DNA from: Paraburkholderia haematera
Lineage (GTDB): Bacteria; Pseudomonadota; Gammaproteobacteria; Burkholderiales; Burkholderiaceae
Length of the DNA stretch: 64,000 nt
Reading direction: 5' to 3'
NCBI RefSeq assembly: GCF_905220975.1
Contig: NZ_CAJNBK010000002.1
Location: 372,001 to 436,000, forward strand
Under the pieces are notes generated by a model, which was not told the origin of the DNA, made no database searches, and was given only the letters and a program-made list of their open reading frames with translations. A program made the translations under genes and the position numbers. Below are positions 13,091 through 23,929 of the stretch, piece by piece (position 1 is the first letter of the stretch; each line of letters opens with the position of its first letter).

Positions 13091-13096
13091 TACAAT
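13091..13096 (+). promoter_or_regulatory. candidate -10 element of dapA
   Basis: TACAAT followed by CGCGG lies 32 bases before the dapA ATG. TTGTTA at 13064-13069 is a possible -35 but the 21-bp gap is long. Confidence 0.4.
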
Positions 13097-13128
13097 CGCG
13101 GTTTACCTGATCAAATTCATGGCGTTTC

Positions 13129-14043
13129 ATGACTAACGGCAATCAAAGCACCACTGGCGGCGTTCAGATTCGCGGCAGCATCCCTGCCATCATTACTCCG
13201 ATGCTTGAAGACGGCAGCCTCGATCTGCCGGCGTTTCGCAAACTGATCGACTGGCATATCGCAGAGGGCACGAACGCACTGGTCGTGGTCGGCACGAGCG
13301 GCGAGTCGGCCACGCTGTCGGTCGAAGAACACGTTCTGATGGTCAAAACCGCAGTCGAGCATACGGCGGGCCGGATTCCGGTGATCGCGGGCTCGGGCGG
13401 CAACTCCACGACTGAAGCTATCGAACTCACGCAGCAGGCCAAAGAAGTCGGCGCGGACGCCACCTTGCAGGTCGTGCCGTATTACAACAAGCCGACCCAG
13501 GAAGGCATCTATCGCCACTTCGCGAAGATCGCCGAAACCGTCGATCTGCCGGTGATCCTGTACAACGTGCCGGGCCGTACGGTCGCGGACATGAACAACG
13601 AAACGATTCTGCGTTGCGCGCAGGTGCCGGGCATCATCGGTGTGAAGGAAGCGACGGGCAACATCGATCGCGCCGCGCACCTGATCAAGTCGGCCCCCGC
13701 CCATTTCGGCATTTACAGCGGTGACGATCCCACTGCGATCGCGCTGATGCTGCTTGGCGGCCACGGCAATATTTCGGTCACCGCCAACGTCGCGCCGCGC
13801 GCCATGAGCGATCTGTGCAAGGCCGCGCTTGCCGCGGACGCGAAGACCGCCCGTGAGATTCATTTGAAACTCCTGTCGCTGCATAAGAACCTGTTCATCG
13901 AGTCGAATCCGATTCCTGCGAAATGGGCGTTGCAGCAACTGGGTCGTGTGCAGGGCGGAATCCGCCTGCCGCTCACGCCGCTCGACGCGCAATACCACGA
14001 AGTGGTTCGCGGCGCGCTGCGCGAAGCGGGCCTGCTGGGCTAA
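13129..14043 (+). CDS. dapA: 4-hydroxy-tetrahydrodipicolinate synthase
   Basis: Condenses pyruvate and aspartate semialdehyde, the first committed step to lysine and diaminopimelate. A 304-residue TIM barrel. [10 protein letters not shown] (about residue 47) binds the substrate, the Tyr in LYNVPGRTV (about residue 145) is the catalytic proton relay, and the Schiff-base Lys is in GVKEATGN (about residue 170). BamC follows, a pairing also found in gamma-proteobacteria. Confidence 0.97.
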   Translation: MTNGNQSTTGGVQIRGSIPAIITPMLEDGSLDLPAFRKLIDWHIAEGTNALVVVGTSGESATLSVEEHVLMVKTAVEHTAGRIPVIAGSGGNSTTEAIELTQQAKEVGADATLQVVPYYNKPTQEGIYRHFAKIAETVDLPVILYNVPGRTVADMNNETILRCAQVPGIIGVKEATGNIDRAAHLIKSAPAHFGIYSGDDPTAIALMLLGGHGNISVTANVAPRAMSDLCKAALAADAKTAREIHLKLLSLHKNLFIESNPIPAKWALQQLGRVQGGIRLPLTPLDAQYHEVVRGALREAGLLG

Positions 14044-14172
14044 ACGGGCTCGACCCGGCACCCCCAGCGTTATCGCAAGCCTGCCACCGGCACTCCCTTA
14101 ACCGACGTCGATCCAGCCCACGTTCCCGGCACACAGAACCAGGCACCGCGTTCCAGCATCACGAAGGACCTC

Positions 14173-15312
14173 ATGAAACGTTCCGCACTTTCCCTCCACG
14201 CAACCCGCATGGCGGCGCTGGCGCTTGCCCTGGTAACGCTCGCCGGCTGTGACACGCTGAACGACTGGTTCGCCTCCGACCGCGTCAACTACAAGGGCGC
14301 GGGCAGCGCGCCGGCGCTCGCCGTTCCGGGCGATCTGACCACCACGCCGACCGATCAGCGCTACGTGGCGCCGCCGGCCAATCTGGCGCTGGGCGGCTCG
14401 CCGCAGCGCGCGGTCACCGCAGCGGGCAATTCCACCGAAGGCCAGCCGAATGCGCAAGACCCGCTGGGCATGCACATCGAGCGTGACGGCGATCGTCGCT
14501 GGCTGGTCGTCGACGGCCGCACACCGGAACAACTGTGGCCGCAGTTGCAGGAGTTCTGGCAGGAGAACGGCTTCGTCCTGAAGACCGACGCGCCGGCCAC
14601 CGGCATCATGAACACCGACTGGGCTGAAAACCGCGCCAATATTCCGGACGACTGGTTCCGTCGCACGGTCGGCAAGGTGATTGACTTCGCTTACTCGTCG
14701 GGTACCCGTGACAGCTTCCGCACGCTCGTGTCGCGCGGTCCGGCTGACACCACGGACATCTCGATCACGCATAGCGCGATGGAAGAAATGCTGACGGGCC
14801 AGGACAAGACGTCGTCGCGCTGGGAAGAGCGTCCGCGCGATCCGGCGCTGGAGGCGCTGTTCCTGACCAAGTTGATGCAAAAGTTCGGTCTGACCGAAGC
14901 GCAGTCGAAGCAACTTCTGACCGATGCCCGCCCGGCTACTGCGCCGGCCACGATCGACCAGAGCGCCGGCGCATCGACGCTTGATCTGCAGGAATCGTTC
15001 GACCGTGCATGGCTGCGCGTGGGTCTTGCGCTTGACCGCACCAACTTTACCGTCGACAACCGCGACCGCTCGAAAGGCATCTACTACGTGCGCTACGCTG
15101 ATTCGATGCAGGAGTTGAAGAAGGAAGGGCTCCTCGGCAAGCTGTTCTACAGCGGCAATTCGTCGAAGAAACCGGGTCAGGAATTCCTCGTCAATGTGCG
15201 CTCGAAGGGCGAGACCGTGACGCAGGTCGCGGTGGTGGACGCGAACGGGCAGGTGGATAATTCGTCCGACGCGCAGCGCATCGTGACGTTGCTGCACGCA
15301 CAACTGAACTAA
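14173..15312 (+). CDS. bamC: outer membrane assembly lipoprotein BamC
   Basis: Lipoprotein part of the BAM complex that inserts beta-barrel proteins into the outer membrane. Of 379 residues, the first about 27 are a signal peptide with lipobox LAGC. The N-terminal YKGAGSAPALAVPGDL segment matches the BamC region that contacts BamD, and two helix-grip domains follow (about 95-200 and 260-375). AAGGAC precedes the ATG. It follows dapA as in E. coli and is 7 bases upstream of the MBL hydrolase. Confidence 0.94.
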   Translation: MKRSALSLHATRMAALALALVTLAGCDTLNDWFASDRVNYKGAGSAPALAVPGDLTTTPTDQRYVAPPANLALGGSPQRAVTAAGNSTEGQPNAQDPLGMHIERDGDRRWLVVDGRTPEQLWPQLQEFWQENGFVLKTDAPATGIMNTDWAENRANIPDDWFRRTVGKVIDFAYSSGTRDSFRTLVSRGPADTTDISITHSAMEEMLTGQDKTSSRWEERPRDPALEALFLTKLMQKFGLTEAQSKQLLTDARPATAPATIDQSAGASTLDLQESFDRAWLRVGLALDRTNFTVDNRDRSKGIYYVRYADSMQELKKEGLLGKLFYSGNSSKKPGQEFLVNVRSKGETVTQVAVVDANGQVDNSSDAQRIVTLLHAQLN

Positions 15313-15319
15313 GCGGGCT

Positions 15320-16093
15320 GTGCGCTTCGCCAGTCTCGGCAGCGGCAGTGAAGGCAATGCCTTGCTGGTGGAAGCGCAAAGCGGCGCGACCACCACGCGG
15401 GTTCTGCTTGATTGCGGTTTTTCAGCCAAAGAAGTCGAGCGGCGTCTGACGCGGCTCGGCGCAAGCGTCGAAGGTCTCGACGCCATTCTGATTACACATG
15501 AACACAGCGACCACATTGGCAGCGCGCTGACGTTGGCGCGCAAGTGGTCGATTCCGTTGTACATGAGCTGGGGCACTGCCCGCGCGGTGGGTGCCGACGA
15601 GGCCGATGTCGACCTGCAGGTGCTGTGGGGCGACGAAGCGGTGGCGATCGGCGACCTCAGCATCCTTCCTTACACCGTTCCTCACGACGCCCGCGAGCCG
15701 CTGCAATACGTGCTTTCCAATGGTGCGAGCCGGCTTGGCGTGCTGACCGACGTGGGCACCTCCACGCCGCATATCAGTGCGGTACTGAGCGGCTGCGACG
15801 CGCTGGTGCTCGAATGCAATCATGACGTGCGGATGCTGGCGGGTAGCCGGTATCCCCAATCGCTGAAGGCGCGCATCGGCGGCAATCATGGGCATCTGAA
15901 CAACGAAGCGGCGGCTGAAATTCTGGCCTCGCTCGACCGCTCGCGCTTGCGCCATCTGGTGGCCGCACATCTGAGCAAGCAGAATAACTCGCCGGAACTG
16001 GCGCAGGCTGCCATGGCCGGTGTGCTGGGTGCCGCGCCGACCGAAGTGGTAGTCGCATCCCAGGACGAAGGCTTCGCCTGGCTGAGCTTGTGA
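15320..16093 (+). CDS. MBL-fold metallo-hydrolase
   Basis: A 257-residue metallo-beta-lactamase-fold protein related to the YycJ/VicX type. The metal motif is ITHEHSDHIG (about residue 56); later metal positions are in VPHDAREP, LTDVGTST, ECNHD and AAHLSKQNN. The GTG start is 7 bases after the bamC stop and the sequence RFASLGSGSEGNALLV is a typical N-terminus of this family. Substrate unknown; probably a nuclease or phosphodiesterase. Confidence 0.92.
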   Translation: MRFASLGSGSEGNALLVEAQSGATTTRVLLDCGFSAKEVERRLTRLGASVEGLDAILITHEHSDHIGSALTLARKWSIPLYMSWGTARAVGADEADVDLQVLWGDEAVAIGDLSILPYTVPHDAREPLQYVLSNGASRLGVLTDVGTSTPHISAVLSGCDALVLECNHDVRMLAGSRYPQSLKARIGGNHGHLNNEAAAEILASLDRSRLRHLVAAHLSKQNNSPELAQAAMAGVLGAAPTEVVVASQDEGFAWLSL

Positions 16094-16170
16094 TCCGTCT
16101 CTGATTACCTGGCTACCTGGCATCGCCGCGAGTTGTGCTGCGATTCGCCGTTGACGCCGGCAGTGCAATT

Positions 16171-16209
16171 AAAAAAAGCCCATGACGATTACTCGCCATG
16201 GGCTTTTTC
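16171..16209. terminator. bidirectional rho-independent terminator
   Basis: AAAAAAAGCCCATG pairs with CATGGGCTTTTTCT around a 12-base loop. A-run and T-run flank the stem, so it can stop transcripts from both the MBL hydrolase gene (+) and the convergent Bax1 gene (-). Confidence 0.9.
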
Positions 16210-16257
16210 TTGCGGGGCGGCGTTTCGGGTGCCGCGCCTTACGTCAGACCGTCAGAC

Positions 16258-16956
16258 TTAGTTGCGGTTGCCGCCGAAGATACCGAGCAGCGCGAGCAGG
16301 TTGACGAACACGTTATACAGGTCCAGATAGATCGCGAGGGTGGCGGTGATGTAATTCGTCTCGCCACCGTTCACGACGCGCTGGACGTCGAACAGCATGT
16401 AAGCCGAGAAGATCACGATTGCCAGCACCGACACCGTCAGCATCAACGCCGGCAGGTGCAGGAACACGTTCGCGACCGACGCCAGCAATAGCACGATCAC
16501 GCCCATGAACAGCCACTTGCCGAGGCCCGAGAAGTCGCGTTTGCTGACTGTGGCGATCGTTGCCATGGAGGCGAAGATCACACCAGTGCCACCAAACGCG
16601 AGCATGATCAGCGACGGGCCGTTCGAAAAACCGAGCACGAAGCTCAGGATGCGCGACAGCATCAGGCCCATGAAGAACGTGAACCCGAGCAGCACGAATA
16701 CGCCGATGGCGCTGTCTTTGGTTTTCTGGATGGCGAACATGAAGCCGAAGGCGATCGCGAAGAACGCCAGCATGCTCATGCCGGGGCTGGTGGCGGCGAA
16801 CAGCGAGAAGCCGGTGGCCACGCCTACCCAGGCGCCGAGCACTGTCGGAATCATGGACAGCGCGAGCAGCCAGTAAGTGTTCCGTAGTACGCGGTTGCGT
16901 GTTTCGACCGTGCTGACCGCGCCATTGCGGCCAAAGCTATACGGATGATCGTTCAT
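16258..16956 (-). CDS. Bax inhibitor-1 / YccA family membrane protein
   Basis: A 232-residue inner-membrane protein with about seven hydrophobic segments, typical of the Bax1/YccA family. YccA in E. coli interacts with FtsH, and here an hflK-hflC pair is coded elsewhere in the window; any link is inference. The C-terminal segment LDLYNVFVNLLALLGIFGGNRN is the conserved family ending. AAGGAGAG precedes the start. It stands alone, convergent with the MBL hydrolase. Confidence 0.93.
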   Translation of the reverse strand: MNDHPYSFGRNGAVSTVETRNRVLRNTYWLLALSMIPTVLGAWVGVATGFSLFAATSPGMSMLAFFAIAFGFMFAIQKTKDSAIGVFVLLGFTFFMGLMLSRILSFVLGFSNGPSLIMLAFGGTGVIFASMATIATVSKRDFSGLGKWLFMGVIVLLLASVANVFLHLPALMLTVSVLAIVIFSAYMLFDVQRVVNGGETNYITATLAIYLDLYNVFVNLLALLGIFGGNRN

Positions 16957-17227
16957 GGTCTCTCCTTACCTCGGAAGCGTGTTGCGTAATGATTGCGCCG
17001 CGGATTGCGCCGCGAGTTGCGCAGCAGATTGTGCGTCAGGCAGTGCAGCGCCGGCCGGAATTTTTGCCGCCAGTCGCAGGGTGTTCATCCCTAAGATTGG
17101 CGCGGTGGCTGGGAGTTTCAATACCCGGAAAATGTCCACACGGCCTACGCTACCAGCATTCACAAACTCCTGCTTGGAGTCTTTCAATGCTGTAAGGGTT
17201 CAATCGCAATCATACACGGGAACATGC

Positions 17228-17233
17228 TACAAT
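17228..17233 (+). promoter_or_regulatory. candidate -10 element of ndk
   Basis: TACAAT followed by AGCGG lies 46 bases before the ndk ATG. No clear -35 hexamer. TTTGGAG just before the ATG at 17280 is a clear ribosome binding site. Confidence 0.45.
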
Positions 17234-17279
17234 AGCGGATTCATTTGAATCTGTAACCTCTTAATTTTTTGGAGTTTTT

Positions 17280-17705
17280 ATGGCGATCGAACGCACCCTG
17301 TCGATTATCAAGCCGGACGCAGTGGCCAAGAACGTGATCGGTCAGATCTACAGCCGTTTCGAAAACGCTGGCCTGAAGATCGTGGCTTCGCGCATGGTCC
17401 ACCTGTCGCGCGCCGATGCAGAGAAGTTCTACGCTGTGCACGCTGCACGTCCGTTCTTCAAGGATCTGGTCGATTTCATGATCTCGGGCCCGGTGGTCGT
17501 GCAAGCGCTGGAAGGCGAAAACGCGATCCTGAAGCACCGCGACCTGATGGGTGCAACGGACCCGAAGAAGGCGGAAAAGGGCACGATTCGCGCCGATTTC
17601 GCCGACAGCATCGACGCTAACGCGGTGCACGGTTCGGACGCGGCTGAAACGGCTGCAGTTGAAATCGCGTTCTTCTTCCCGGAAGTGAACGTCTACTCGC
17701 GTTAA
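17280..17705 (+). CDS. ndk: nucleoside diphosphate kinase
   Basis: Balances nucleoside triphosphate pools by phosphate transfer through a histidine. The 141 residues are the usual size. [12 protein letters not shown] opens the protein and the active-site His is in [12 protein letters not shown] (about residue 117). Strong ribosome site (TTTGGAG). First gene of the long run that goes through rlmN, rodZ, ispG and hisS. Confidence 0.98.
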   Translation: MAIERTLSIIKPDAVAKNVIGQIYSRFENAGLKIVASRMVHLSRADAEKFYAVHAARPFFKDLVDFMISGPVVVQALEGENAILKHRDLMGATDPKKAEKGTIRADFADSIDANAVHGSDAAETAAVEIAFFFPEVNVYSR

Positions 17706-17832
17706 GCGGGTTTGAACTGCCGGTGCTGTCCACGTGAATCGTGCGCAGCCGTTGGATTTGTCGCACGAATCCGCACGAACAGCGCGGCAAAGTAGTAAGG
17801 TAAAGCAGCAGGAATGGGCGCGAACGGCATTG

Positions 17833-17858
17833 CGTTCATGCAGCTTGTTGCATGAACG
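17833..17858. other. perfect hairpin in the ndk-rlmN gap
   Basis: CGTTCATGCA and TGCATGAACG form a perfect 10-bp stem around a six-base loop GCTTGT. No T-run follows, so this is not a standard terminator. It ends 30 bases before the rlmN start and may be an RNA processing or regulatory structure. Confidence 0.6.
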
Positions 17859-17888
17859 TAGTCTCGCACTGAAATGGCAGGATTCGAT

Positions 17889-19040
17889 ATGACGAGCAGT
17901 CCCACCGTCAACCTTCTCGACCTCGACGCCCAAGGGCTTGTCGCCTACTGCGACAGCCTGGGCGAGAAGCCGTTTCGCGCCAAGCAATTGCAGCGTTGGA
18001 TCCACCAGTACAACGCTGCCGACTTCGACGGCATGACCGATCTGGCGAAGTCCTTGCGCGAAAAGCTCAAAGGGCGCGCAACGATCACGATGCCTGGCAT
18101 CGTCAGCGACAATATTTCGACCGACGGCACACGCAAGTGGCTGATCGACGTCGGCAACAGCAACGCAGTTGAAACTGTCTACATCCCCGAAGAAACGCGT
18201 GGCACGCTGTGCGTGTCGTCGCAGGCAGGGTGCGCGGTCAACTGCCGTTTCTGTTCGACCGGCAAACAGGGTTTCTCCCGCAATCTCACCACCGGTGAAA
18301 TCATCGGCCAGCTGCGCATGGCCGAGTTCGCCCTGCGCGCGACGCGCGGCACGGACGGCGGGCGTGCCACGGGTGGTGACGGCAAAGGCGAGCGCGTTGT
18401 CACGAACGTGGTGATGATGGGCATGGGCGAGCCGCTGCTCAATTACGACGCGGTGGTACCCGCCATGCGCCTGATGCTGGACGACAACGCGTACGGCCTG
18501 TCACGCCGGCGCGTCACGCTGTCCACCTCGGGCGTGGTGCCGATGATGGACCGGCTCGGCGCCGATCTGCCGGTGGCGCTCGCGGTATCGTTGCATGCGC
18601 CTAGCGACCCGCTGCGCGACATGCTGGTGCCGCTGAACAAGAAGTACCCGCTGCGCGAACTGATGGCCGCCTGTCAGCGCTATCTGAAAGTTGCGCCGCG
18701 CGATTTCATTACGTTCGAATATTGCATGCTCGACGGCGTGAACGACAGTGAAGCGCAAGCGCGCGAACTGCTGGCCGTTACGCGCGACGTCCCGTGCAAA
18801 TTCAACCTGATCCCGTTCAATCCGTTTCCCGAGTCGGGCCTCATCCGCTCGAAGCCGGAACAGATCAAGCGGTTTGCACAAGTGTTGATGGACGCGGGCG
18901 TCGTCACCACTGTGCGTAAAACACGCGGCGATGATATCGACGCTGCCTGCGGTCAGTTGGCCGGTGCGGTGAAAGACCGCACACGCCTCGCTGAGCGCAC
19001 CGGGAAGGCGGCAAAAATTATCGAGGTTCGTGCCGTGTAA
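17889..19040 (+). CDS. rlmN: 23S rRNA/tRNA (adenine-C2) methyltransferase RlmN
   Basis: Radical-SAM enzyme that methylates A2503 of 23S rRNA and A37 of some tRNAs. The cluster motif CAVNCRFC is at about residue 118, and the catalytic Cys lies near the C-terminus in [10 protein letters not shown] chose ATG 17889 (383 residues) because AGGA is six bases upstream; a start 15 bases earlier is in frame. A short Gly-rich insertion at about residues 154-170 is slightly unusual. Lies between ndk and rodZ as in E. coli. Confidence 0.95.
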   Translation: MTSSPTVNLLDLDAQGLVAYCDSLGEKPFRAKQLQRWIHQYNAADFDGMTDLAKSLREKLKGRATITMPGIVSDNISTDGTRKWLIDVGNSNAVETVYIPEETRGTLCVSSQAGCAVNCRFCSTGKQGFSRNLTTGEIIGQLRMAEFALRATRGTDGGRATGGDGKGERVVTNVVMMGMGEPLLNYDAVVPAMRLMLDDNAYGLSRRRVTLSTSGVVPMMDRLGADLPVALAVSLHAPSDPLRDMLVPLNKKYPLRELMAACQRYLKVAPRDFITFEYCMLDGVNDSEAQARELLAVTRDVPCKFNLIPFNPFPESGLIRSKPEQIKRFAQVLMDAGVVTTVRKTRGDDIDAACGQLAGAVKDRTRLAERTGKAAKIIEVRAV

Positions 19041-19253
19041 TCGTGCGAGGCGGCCGGGCGCGGCGTTCGGAGGCACCTATCCGGACGCGAAAAACCTCCA
19101 GGGCGTCCGCGATTGAAAAGAAAGTTTGCAGAATCGATCGGAAGCGGCACACGAGGCCGCACATTTTGTTATAAACGGTCTGCGATTCAGACGTGAGGCT
19201 TTGGCCCGTCCGGATTGCACAAGTGAAAAAGAATCGACGCGAAAGGATTTGGG

Positions 19254-20378
19254 ATGAGTGAGCCGCAGCACCCGCAGCCGCAGGATACAGACGCAAACGA
19301 AGGCCATCCGGCGCCGGTCGCGCGGGCGGTGGTGCAGCCTGTTGCGCAGCCGGGCCTGGGAGGCCTGGAATCGTTGGCAGCGGTTGGCGCGCGCTTGACC
19401 CAATTGCGTGAATCGAAGGGCTGGACGATTGAAGACGTGTCGGCGCGCCTGAAGGTATCCGTCATCAAGTTGCGTGCGCTCGAATCGGGTGACATCAGCC
19501 ATTTGCCGGACACGACCTTCGCGCTCGGCGTGGTGCGCAGCTACGCGAAGATGCTCGGCGCCGATCCCACGCCGTTCACGCAGGCTTTGCGTCGCGAGAA
19601 GGGCGTGCCCGCTCCGGATCTGTCGATGCCGGCCTCGTCCGGCAAAGATTTGCCGCGTGGCCGCGTATCGCTGTCGCTTGGCGGCAGCGGACAAAAGAGC
19701 CGCTCTTGGCTATGGGGCATTGCGGCGGTGATTGTCGCGGTGATCGCGCTCGGCATGTGGCATACCAATGGCGGTGACTCGTCAGCGTTGCTCGCCCGGT
19801 TGAAGGCGAGCGCGAACGGTGCCGCGGGTGGTGCGACCGGCGCATCGGGCGCGGTGGCGCAGGGTCAAGCGGCAAGCTCCGAGGCCACAGCGGAAGAGGC
19901 TGCTTCCACGCCGGAAACGCAGGCCGCAATGGATAACGCAGCGTCGGCTACGCCGATGCCCGCGCCGCTCGCGACCGGTCCGGCGCCGTCTTCCATGCCG
20001 GCTGTCGCGGCAACAACTGTCGCGCCGAAGGCCAGTTCGCAGGCCCAGGCTGCGGCGCAAGGCGCGAGTGCGCCGGTGGTCGCTGCGATAGGCGCGTCGG
20101 CCGTAGCGGCAACGGCGGCGCCGGCCGCGGGTGAGGCGATCATCGCGTTGCGCGTGACGCAAGACAGTTGGTTCAGCGTGCGTGGCAAGGACGGCAAGGA
20201 GGTGTTCTCCGGCCTCGTGCACGCGGGCGACACGAAGGAAGTGACGGGTGCAGCGCCGTTCAAGGTCACGCTCGGCAACAAGGCGGGTCTCGAATCGCTG
20301 ACGCTCGATGGCGAGCCAGTCGATCCGTCGAAATATTCGGCAGCCAAGGGTAATGTGGCGCGCTTCGCGTTGCCTTGA
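19254..20378 (+). CDS. rodZ: RodZ-like cytoskeletal HTH/DUF4115 protein
   Basis: RodZ links MreB to the envelope and helps keep rod shape. The 374 residues show a cytoplasmic HTH of the Cro/CI type (LTQLRESKGWTIEDVSARL, about 44-62), one membrane segment (LWGIAAVIVAVIALGMW, about 150), a long Ala-rich low-complexity linker (about 175-295) and a C-terminal DUF4115 domain with VTQDSWFSVRG. It sits between rlmN and ispG, the conserved place of rodZ. Confidence 0.9.
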   Translation: MSEPQHPQPQDTDANEGHPAPVARAVVQPVAQPGLGGLESLAAVGARLTQLRESKGWTIEDVSARLKVSVIKLRALESGDISHLPDTTFALGVVRSYAKMLGADPTPFTQALRREKGVPAPDLSMPASSGKDLPRGRVSLSLGGSGQKSRSWLWGIAAVIVAVIALGMWHTNGGDSSALLARLKASANGAAGGATGASGAVAQGQAASSEATAEEAASTPETQAAMDNAASATPMPAPLATGPAPSSMPAVAATTVAPKASSQAQAAAQGASAPVVAAIGASAVAATAAPAAGEAIIALRVTQDSWFSVRGKDGKEVFSGLVHAGDTKEVTGAAPFKVTLGNKAGLESLTLDGEPVDPSKYSAAKGNVARFALP

Positions 20379-20465
20379 TTAGATACGGTATGCGTCGCGG
20401 CCAACCGGGTTGCGGCGCTTTTTCAATCCAGGCGCTACGTCTTTTGTGTGGCGCCTGCGGCGTAA

Positions 20466-21797
20466 ATGGGTTTTTCGATGCAATCCGAAGCTCAATCCCA
20501 ATCCAGTAGCAAGATCGTTTCAAACGAGCCGGTGTTTGGCGGCCATGCTGCGCGGCGTAAGTCGCACGCAGTCGACGTCCGTTGGGGCGGTCAGCTCGTC
20601 ACCATCGGTGGCGACGCGCCCGTGCGCATCCAGTCGATGACCAACACCGACACCGCAGACGCGATCGGCACGGCAATCCAGATCAAGGAACTTGCACAAG
20701 CCGGTTCGGAGCTGGTGCGTATCACGGTCAACACGCCGGAAGCGGCTGCCGCCGTACCGGCTGTTCGCGAGCAGCTCGACCGCATGGGCGTGTCGGTGCC
20801 GCTGGTCGGCGATTTTCATTACAACGGCCACTTGCTGCTGCGCGATTACCCCGCCTGCGCGGAGTCGCTGTCGAAGTACCGGATCAATCCGGGCAATGTC
20901 GGCCACGGTGCGAAGCGCGACACGCAGTTCGCGCAAATGATCGAAGCGGCAGTGAAGTACGACAAGCCAGTGCGGATCGGGGTCAACTGGGGCAGCCTCG
21001 ACCAGGATCTGCTCGCCAAGATGATGGACGAGAACGCCGCGCGTTCCACGCCTTGGGAAGCGCAGAGCGTGATGTACGAAGCACTGATCCAGTCGGCGAT
21101 CGGCTCGGCGGAGCGCGCGGTCGAAATCGGCCTGCCGCGCAACAAGATCATTCTGTCGTGCAAGGTCAGCGGCGTGCAGGATCTGATCGCGGTGTATCGC
21201 GAACTCGCGCGCCGTTGCGAATTCGCGTTGCATCTGGGGCTGACCGAAGCGGGCATGGGGTCGAAGGGGATCGTGGCGTCGACCGCAGCGTTGTCGGTAT
21301 TGCTGCAGCAAGGCATCGGCGACACGATCCGTATCTCGCTGACGCCGGAACCGGGCGGCCCGCGAACAGGTGAAGTGATCGTCGGGCAGGAAATTCTGCA
21401 GACCATGGGCCTGCGCTCGTTCACGCCGATGGTGATCGCGTGTCCGGGTTGCGGCCGTACCACCAGCACGCTGTTTCAGGAGCTGGCGTCGCAAATCCAG
21501 ACCTATCTGCGTACGCAGATGCCGATGTGGCGCGACCAATATCCTGGCGTCGAGAAGATGCACGTTGCGGTGATGGGCTGCATCGTCAACGGTCCGGGCG
21601 AATCGAAACAGGCGAATATCGGCATCAGCTTGCCGGGGTCGGGCGAAAATCCGGCCGCGCCGGTGTTTATCGACGGCGAGAAGGTCAAGACGTTGCGCGG
21701 CGATAACATCGCGCAGGAATTCCAGCAAATCGTGAGTGACTACGTCGAGCGCAGCTACGGCCGCGCCGAAGCCGGCCGCACCGAAGCACTCAACTAA
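20466..21797 (+). CDS. ispG: 4-hydroxy-3-methylbut-2-enyl diphosphate synthase (flavodoxin)
   Basis: Iron-sulfur enzyme of the non-mevalonate isoprenoid pathway. The [4Fe-4S] ligands are in CPGCGRT (about residue 328) and GCIVNGPGE (about residue 375). The N-terminal TIM barrel starts with VDVRWGG and [11 protein letters not shown]. The start is either ATG 20466 (443 residues) or ATG 20478; related proteins as I remember them begin at the second. HisS follows after 20 bases. Confidence 0.97.
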   Translation: MGFSMQSEAQSQSSSKIVSNEPVFGGHAARRKSHAVDVRWGGQLVTIGGDAPVRIQSMTNTDTADAIGTAIQIKELAQAGSELVRITVNTPEAAAAVPAVREQLDRMGVSVPLVGDFHYNGHLLLRDYPACAESLSKYRINPGNVGHGAKRDTQFAQMIEAAVKYDKPVRIGVNWGSLDQDLLAKMMDENAARSTPWEAQSVMYEALIQSAIGSAERAVEIGLPRNKIILSCKVSGVQDLIAVYRELARRCEFALHLGLTEAGMGSKGIVASTAALSVLLQQGIGDTIRISLTPEPGGPRTGEVIVGQEILQTMGLRSFTPMVIACPGCGRTTSTLFQELASQIQTYLRTQMPMWRDQYPGVEKMHVAVMGCIVNGPGESKQANIGISLPGSGENPAAPVFIDGEKVKTLRGDNIAQEFQQIVSDYVERSYGRAEAGRTEALN

Positions 21798-21817
21798 ATA
21801 CCGTCAATCGAAGACAG

Positions 21818-23158
21818 ATGACTGAACAGAAGAAAAAGCTCGAAAAGTTGTCCGGCGTGAAGGGCATGAACGACATCCTTCCGCAGGAAGCCGGGCTGTG
21901 GGAATTTTTCGAAGCAACCGTCAAGTCGATGCTGCGTTCGTACGGATACCAGAATATTCGTACGCCGATCATCGAGCACACGCAGTTGTTCAAGCGCGGT
22001 ATCGGTGAGGTGACCGATATCGTCGAGAAAGAAATGTACAGCTTCACCGACGCCTTGAACGGTGAAAACCTGACGATGCGCCCGGAAAACACGGCGGCTG
22101 TCGTGCGCTCGGTGATCGAGCACAACATGCTGTACGACGGTCCGAAGCGCCTGTGGTACATCGGTCCGATGTTCCGACACGAGCGTCCGCAGCGTGGCCG
22201 TTATCGGCAGTTCCATCAGGTCGGGGTGGAAGCATTGGGCTTCGCCGGCCCGGACGCCGACGCTGAAATCATCATGATGTGCCAGCGTCTGTGGGACGAC
22301 CTCGGCTTGATGGGCATCAAGCTCGAACTCAATTCGCTGGGTCTCGTCGAAGAGCGCGCGGCACATCGCGTCGAGTTGATCGCGTACCTCGAAAAGCACA
22401 TGGACGTGCTCGACGAAGAGGCGAAGCGCCGTCTCTACACGAACCCGCTGCGCGTGCTCGACACGAAAAATCCGGCGATGCAGGAAGTCGCGCAGAACGC
22501 GCCCAAGCTGATCGATTTTCTCGGCGAAGAATCGCGCGCGCACTTCGAAGGCCTGCAACGCATTCTGAAGGCGAACAACATCCCGTTCACGATCAATCCG
22601 CGTCTCGTGCGCGGTCTCGATTATTACAATCTGACCGTGTTCGAGTGGGTGACCGACAAGCTTGGCGCGCAAGGCACTGTTGCGGCCGGCGGGCGTTACG
22701 ATCCCCTGATCGAACAGCTTGGCGGCAAGCCGACGGGCGCATGTGGCTGGGCAATGGGTGTCGAGCGTATCCTCGAATTGCTGAAAGAAGAGCAGCTCGT
22801 GCCGGAAGACGAGGGTTGTGACGTCTACGTGGTCCATCAGGGCGACGCGGCACGCGAACAGGCCTTTATCATCGCCGAGCGTTTGCGCGATACGGGCCTC
22901 GACGTGATCCTGCATTGCAGCGCGGACGGGCAGACGGCGAGCTTCAAGTCGCAGATGAAGCGTGCTGACGCGAGCGGCGCGGCTTTCGCGGTGGTGCTCG
23001 GCGAAGATGAGATTACGAACGGCACGGTCGGCGTCAAACCGCTGCGTGATACAAGTTCTAACGGCGGTAAAAACGAGCAACATAACGTGCCCGCCGAAGA
23101 CTTGACCGAATTTCTAATCAATGCGATGGTTGCAACCGCCGAAGACGGCGACGACTGA
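21818..23158 (+). CDS. hisS: histidine--tRNA ligase
   Basis: Class II synthetase for tRNA-His, 446 residues. Motif 2 lies in [17 protein letters not shown] (about residue 120); the histidine-specific motifs are LVRGLDYYN (about 266) and AAGGRYD (about 289). C-terminal anticodon-binding domain about 335-430. A paralogue, hisZ, which has lost charging function, is also in this window at 31294. Confidence 0.98.
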   Translation: MTEQKKKLEKLSGVKGMNDILPQEAGLWEFFEATVKSMLRSYGYQNIRTPIIEHTQLFKRGIGEVTDIVEKEMYSFTDALNGENLTMRPENTAAVVRSVIEHNMLYDGPKRLWYIGPMFRHERPQRGRYRQFHQVGVEALGFAGPDADAEIIMMCQRLWDDLGLMGIKLELNSLGLVEERAAHRVELIAYLEKHMDVLDEEAKRRLYTNPLRVLDTKNPAMQEVAQNAPKLIDFLGEESRAHFEGLQRILKANNIPFTINPRLVRGLDYYNLTVFEWVTDKLGAQGTVAAGGRYDPLIEQLGGKPTGACGWAMGVERILELLKEEQLVPEDEGCDVYVVHQGDAAREQAFIIAERLRDTGLDVILHCSADGQTASFKSQMKRADASGAAFAVVLGEDEITNGTVGVKPLRDTSSNGGKNEQHNVPAEDLTEFLINAMVATAEDGDD

Positions 23159-23224
23159 TCGCGATGTCGTCGAGCCCCCTGGCTCGACATGCACACGTAT
23201 CAAGAAAGAGGAAATCGCCGGGCG

Positions 23225-23854
23225 ATGAGTTACCACGACGAGCAAGAATCGATTGAAAGTCTGAAGGCATGGTGGACGCAGTGGGGCAATGCAACCACGT
23301 GGATTGTGCTGGTGGCGCTAGTTGCCGCAGCCGGCTGGAACGGCTGGAATTTCTGGCAGCGGCGTCAGGCAGCGGAAGCCGCGGTGCTGTATGACCAGGT
23401 GCAGCAAGCCGTGGCATCGGGCGACAAGGCGAAGATCACGCGCGTTGCCGCCGACATGGAAGACAAGTTCAGCAGCACCGCGTATGCGCAGATGACCGCC
23501 CTGGGCGCGGCCAAGGCGTTGTACGCCGCGGGTGACGAGGCCGCCGCGAAGGCGCAGTTGCAATGGACCATCGATCACGCCAAAGACGACGAGTTCAAGC
23601 AGATCGCCAAGCTGCGCCTGGCCTCGCTGCTGCTCGACGACAAGGCTTACGACCAGGGTCTCGCATTGCTCGCCGAACCGCAGTCCGATGCGTTCAAGGG
23701 TATCGTGGCGAACGGCCGCGGTGACCTGCTCGCAGCTCAGGGCAAGCGTGACGACGCGCGCGCGGCCTACAAGCTCGCGCTCGACTCGCTGTCGAAAAAC
23801 GATAGCTCGGCTCGCCAGTTGATTCAATTCAAGCTGGACGCGCTGGGCGGCTAA
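23225..23854 (+). CDS. YfgM-like tetratricopeptide protein
   Basis: A 209-residue membrane-anchored protein like E. coli YfgM, an ancillary partner of the SecYEG translocon and PpiD. MSYHDEQESIESLKAWW is the family N-terminus, followed by one membrane helix (TWIVLVALVAAAGWNGW, about 22-38) and TPR-like helices to the end. The upstream in-frame ATG at 23189 is rejected because the family starts at the later one. Between hisS and bamB, the conserved order. Confidence 0.92.
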   Translation: MSYHDEQESIESLKAWWTQWGNATTWIVLVALVAAAGWNGWNFWQRRQAAEAAVLYDQVQQAVASGDKAKITRVAADMEDKFSSTAYAQMTALGAAKALYAAGDEAAAKAQLQWTIDHAKDDEFKQIAKLRLASLLLDDKAYDQGLALLAEPQSDAFKGIVANGRGDLLAAQGKRDDARAAYKLALDSLSKNDSSARQLIQFKLDALGG

Positions 23855-23929
23855 GCGCCGCATGCAGTGCGCCGCATGTAGCGACCAACCGGTCTCCTTT
23901 AATTAATTTCCTGAATGCTTCGTCCACCG

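Noticed and set aside
14098..15663. 521-codon minus-strand open frame opposite bamC
   Set aside because: BamC has a lipobox, ribosome site and conserved context on the other strand.
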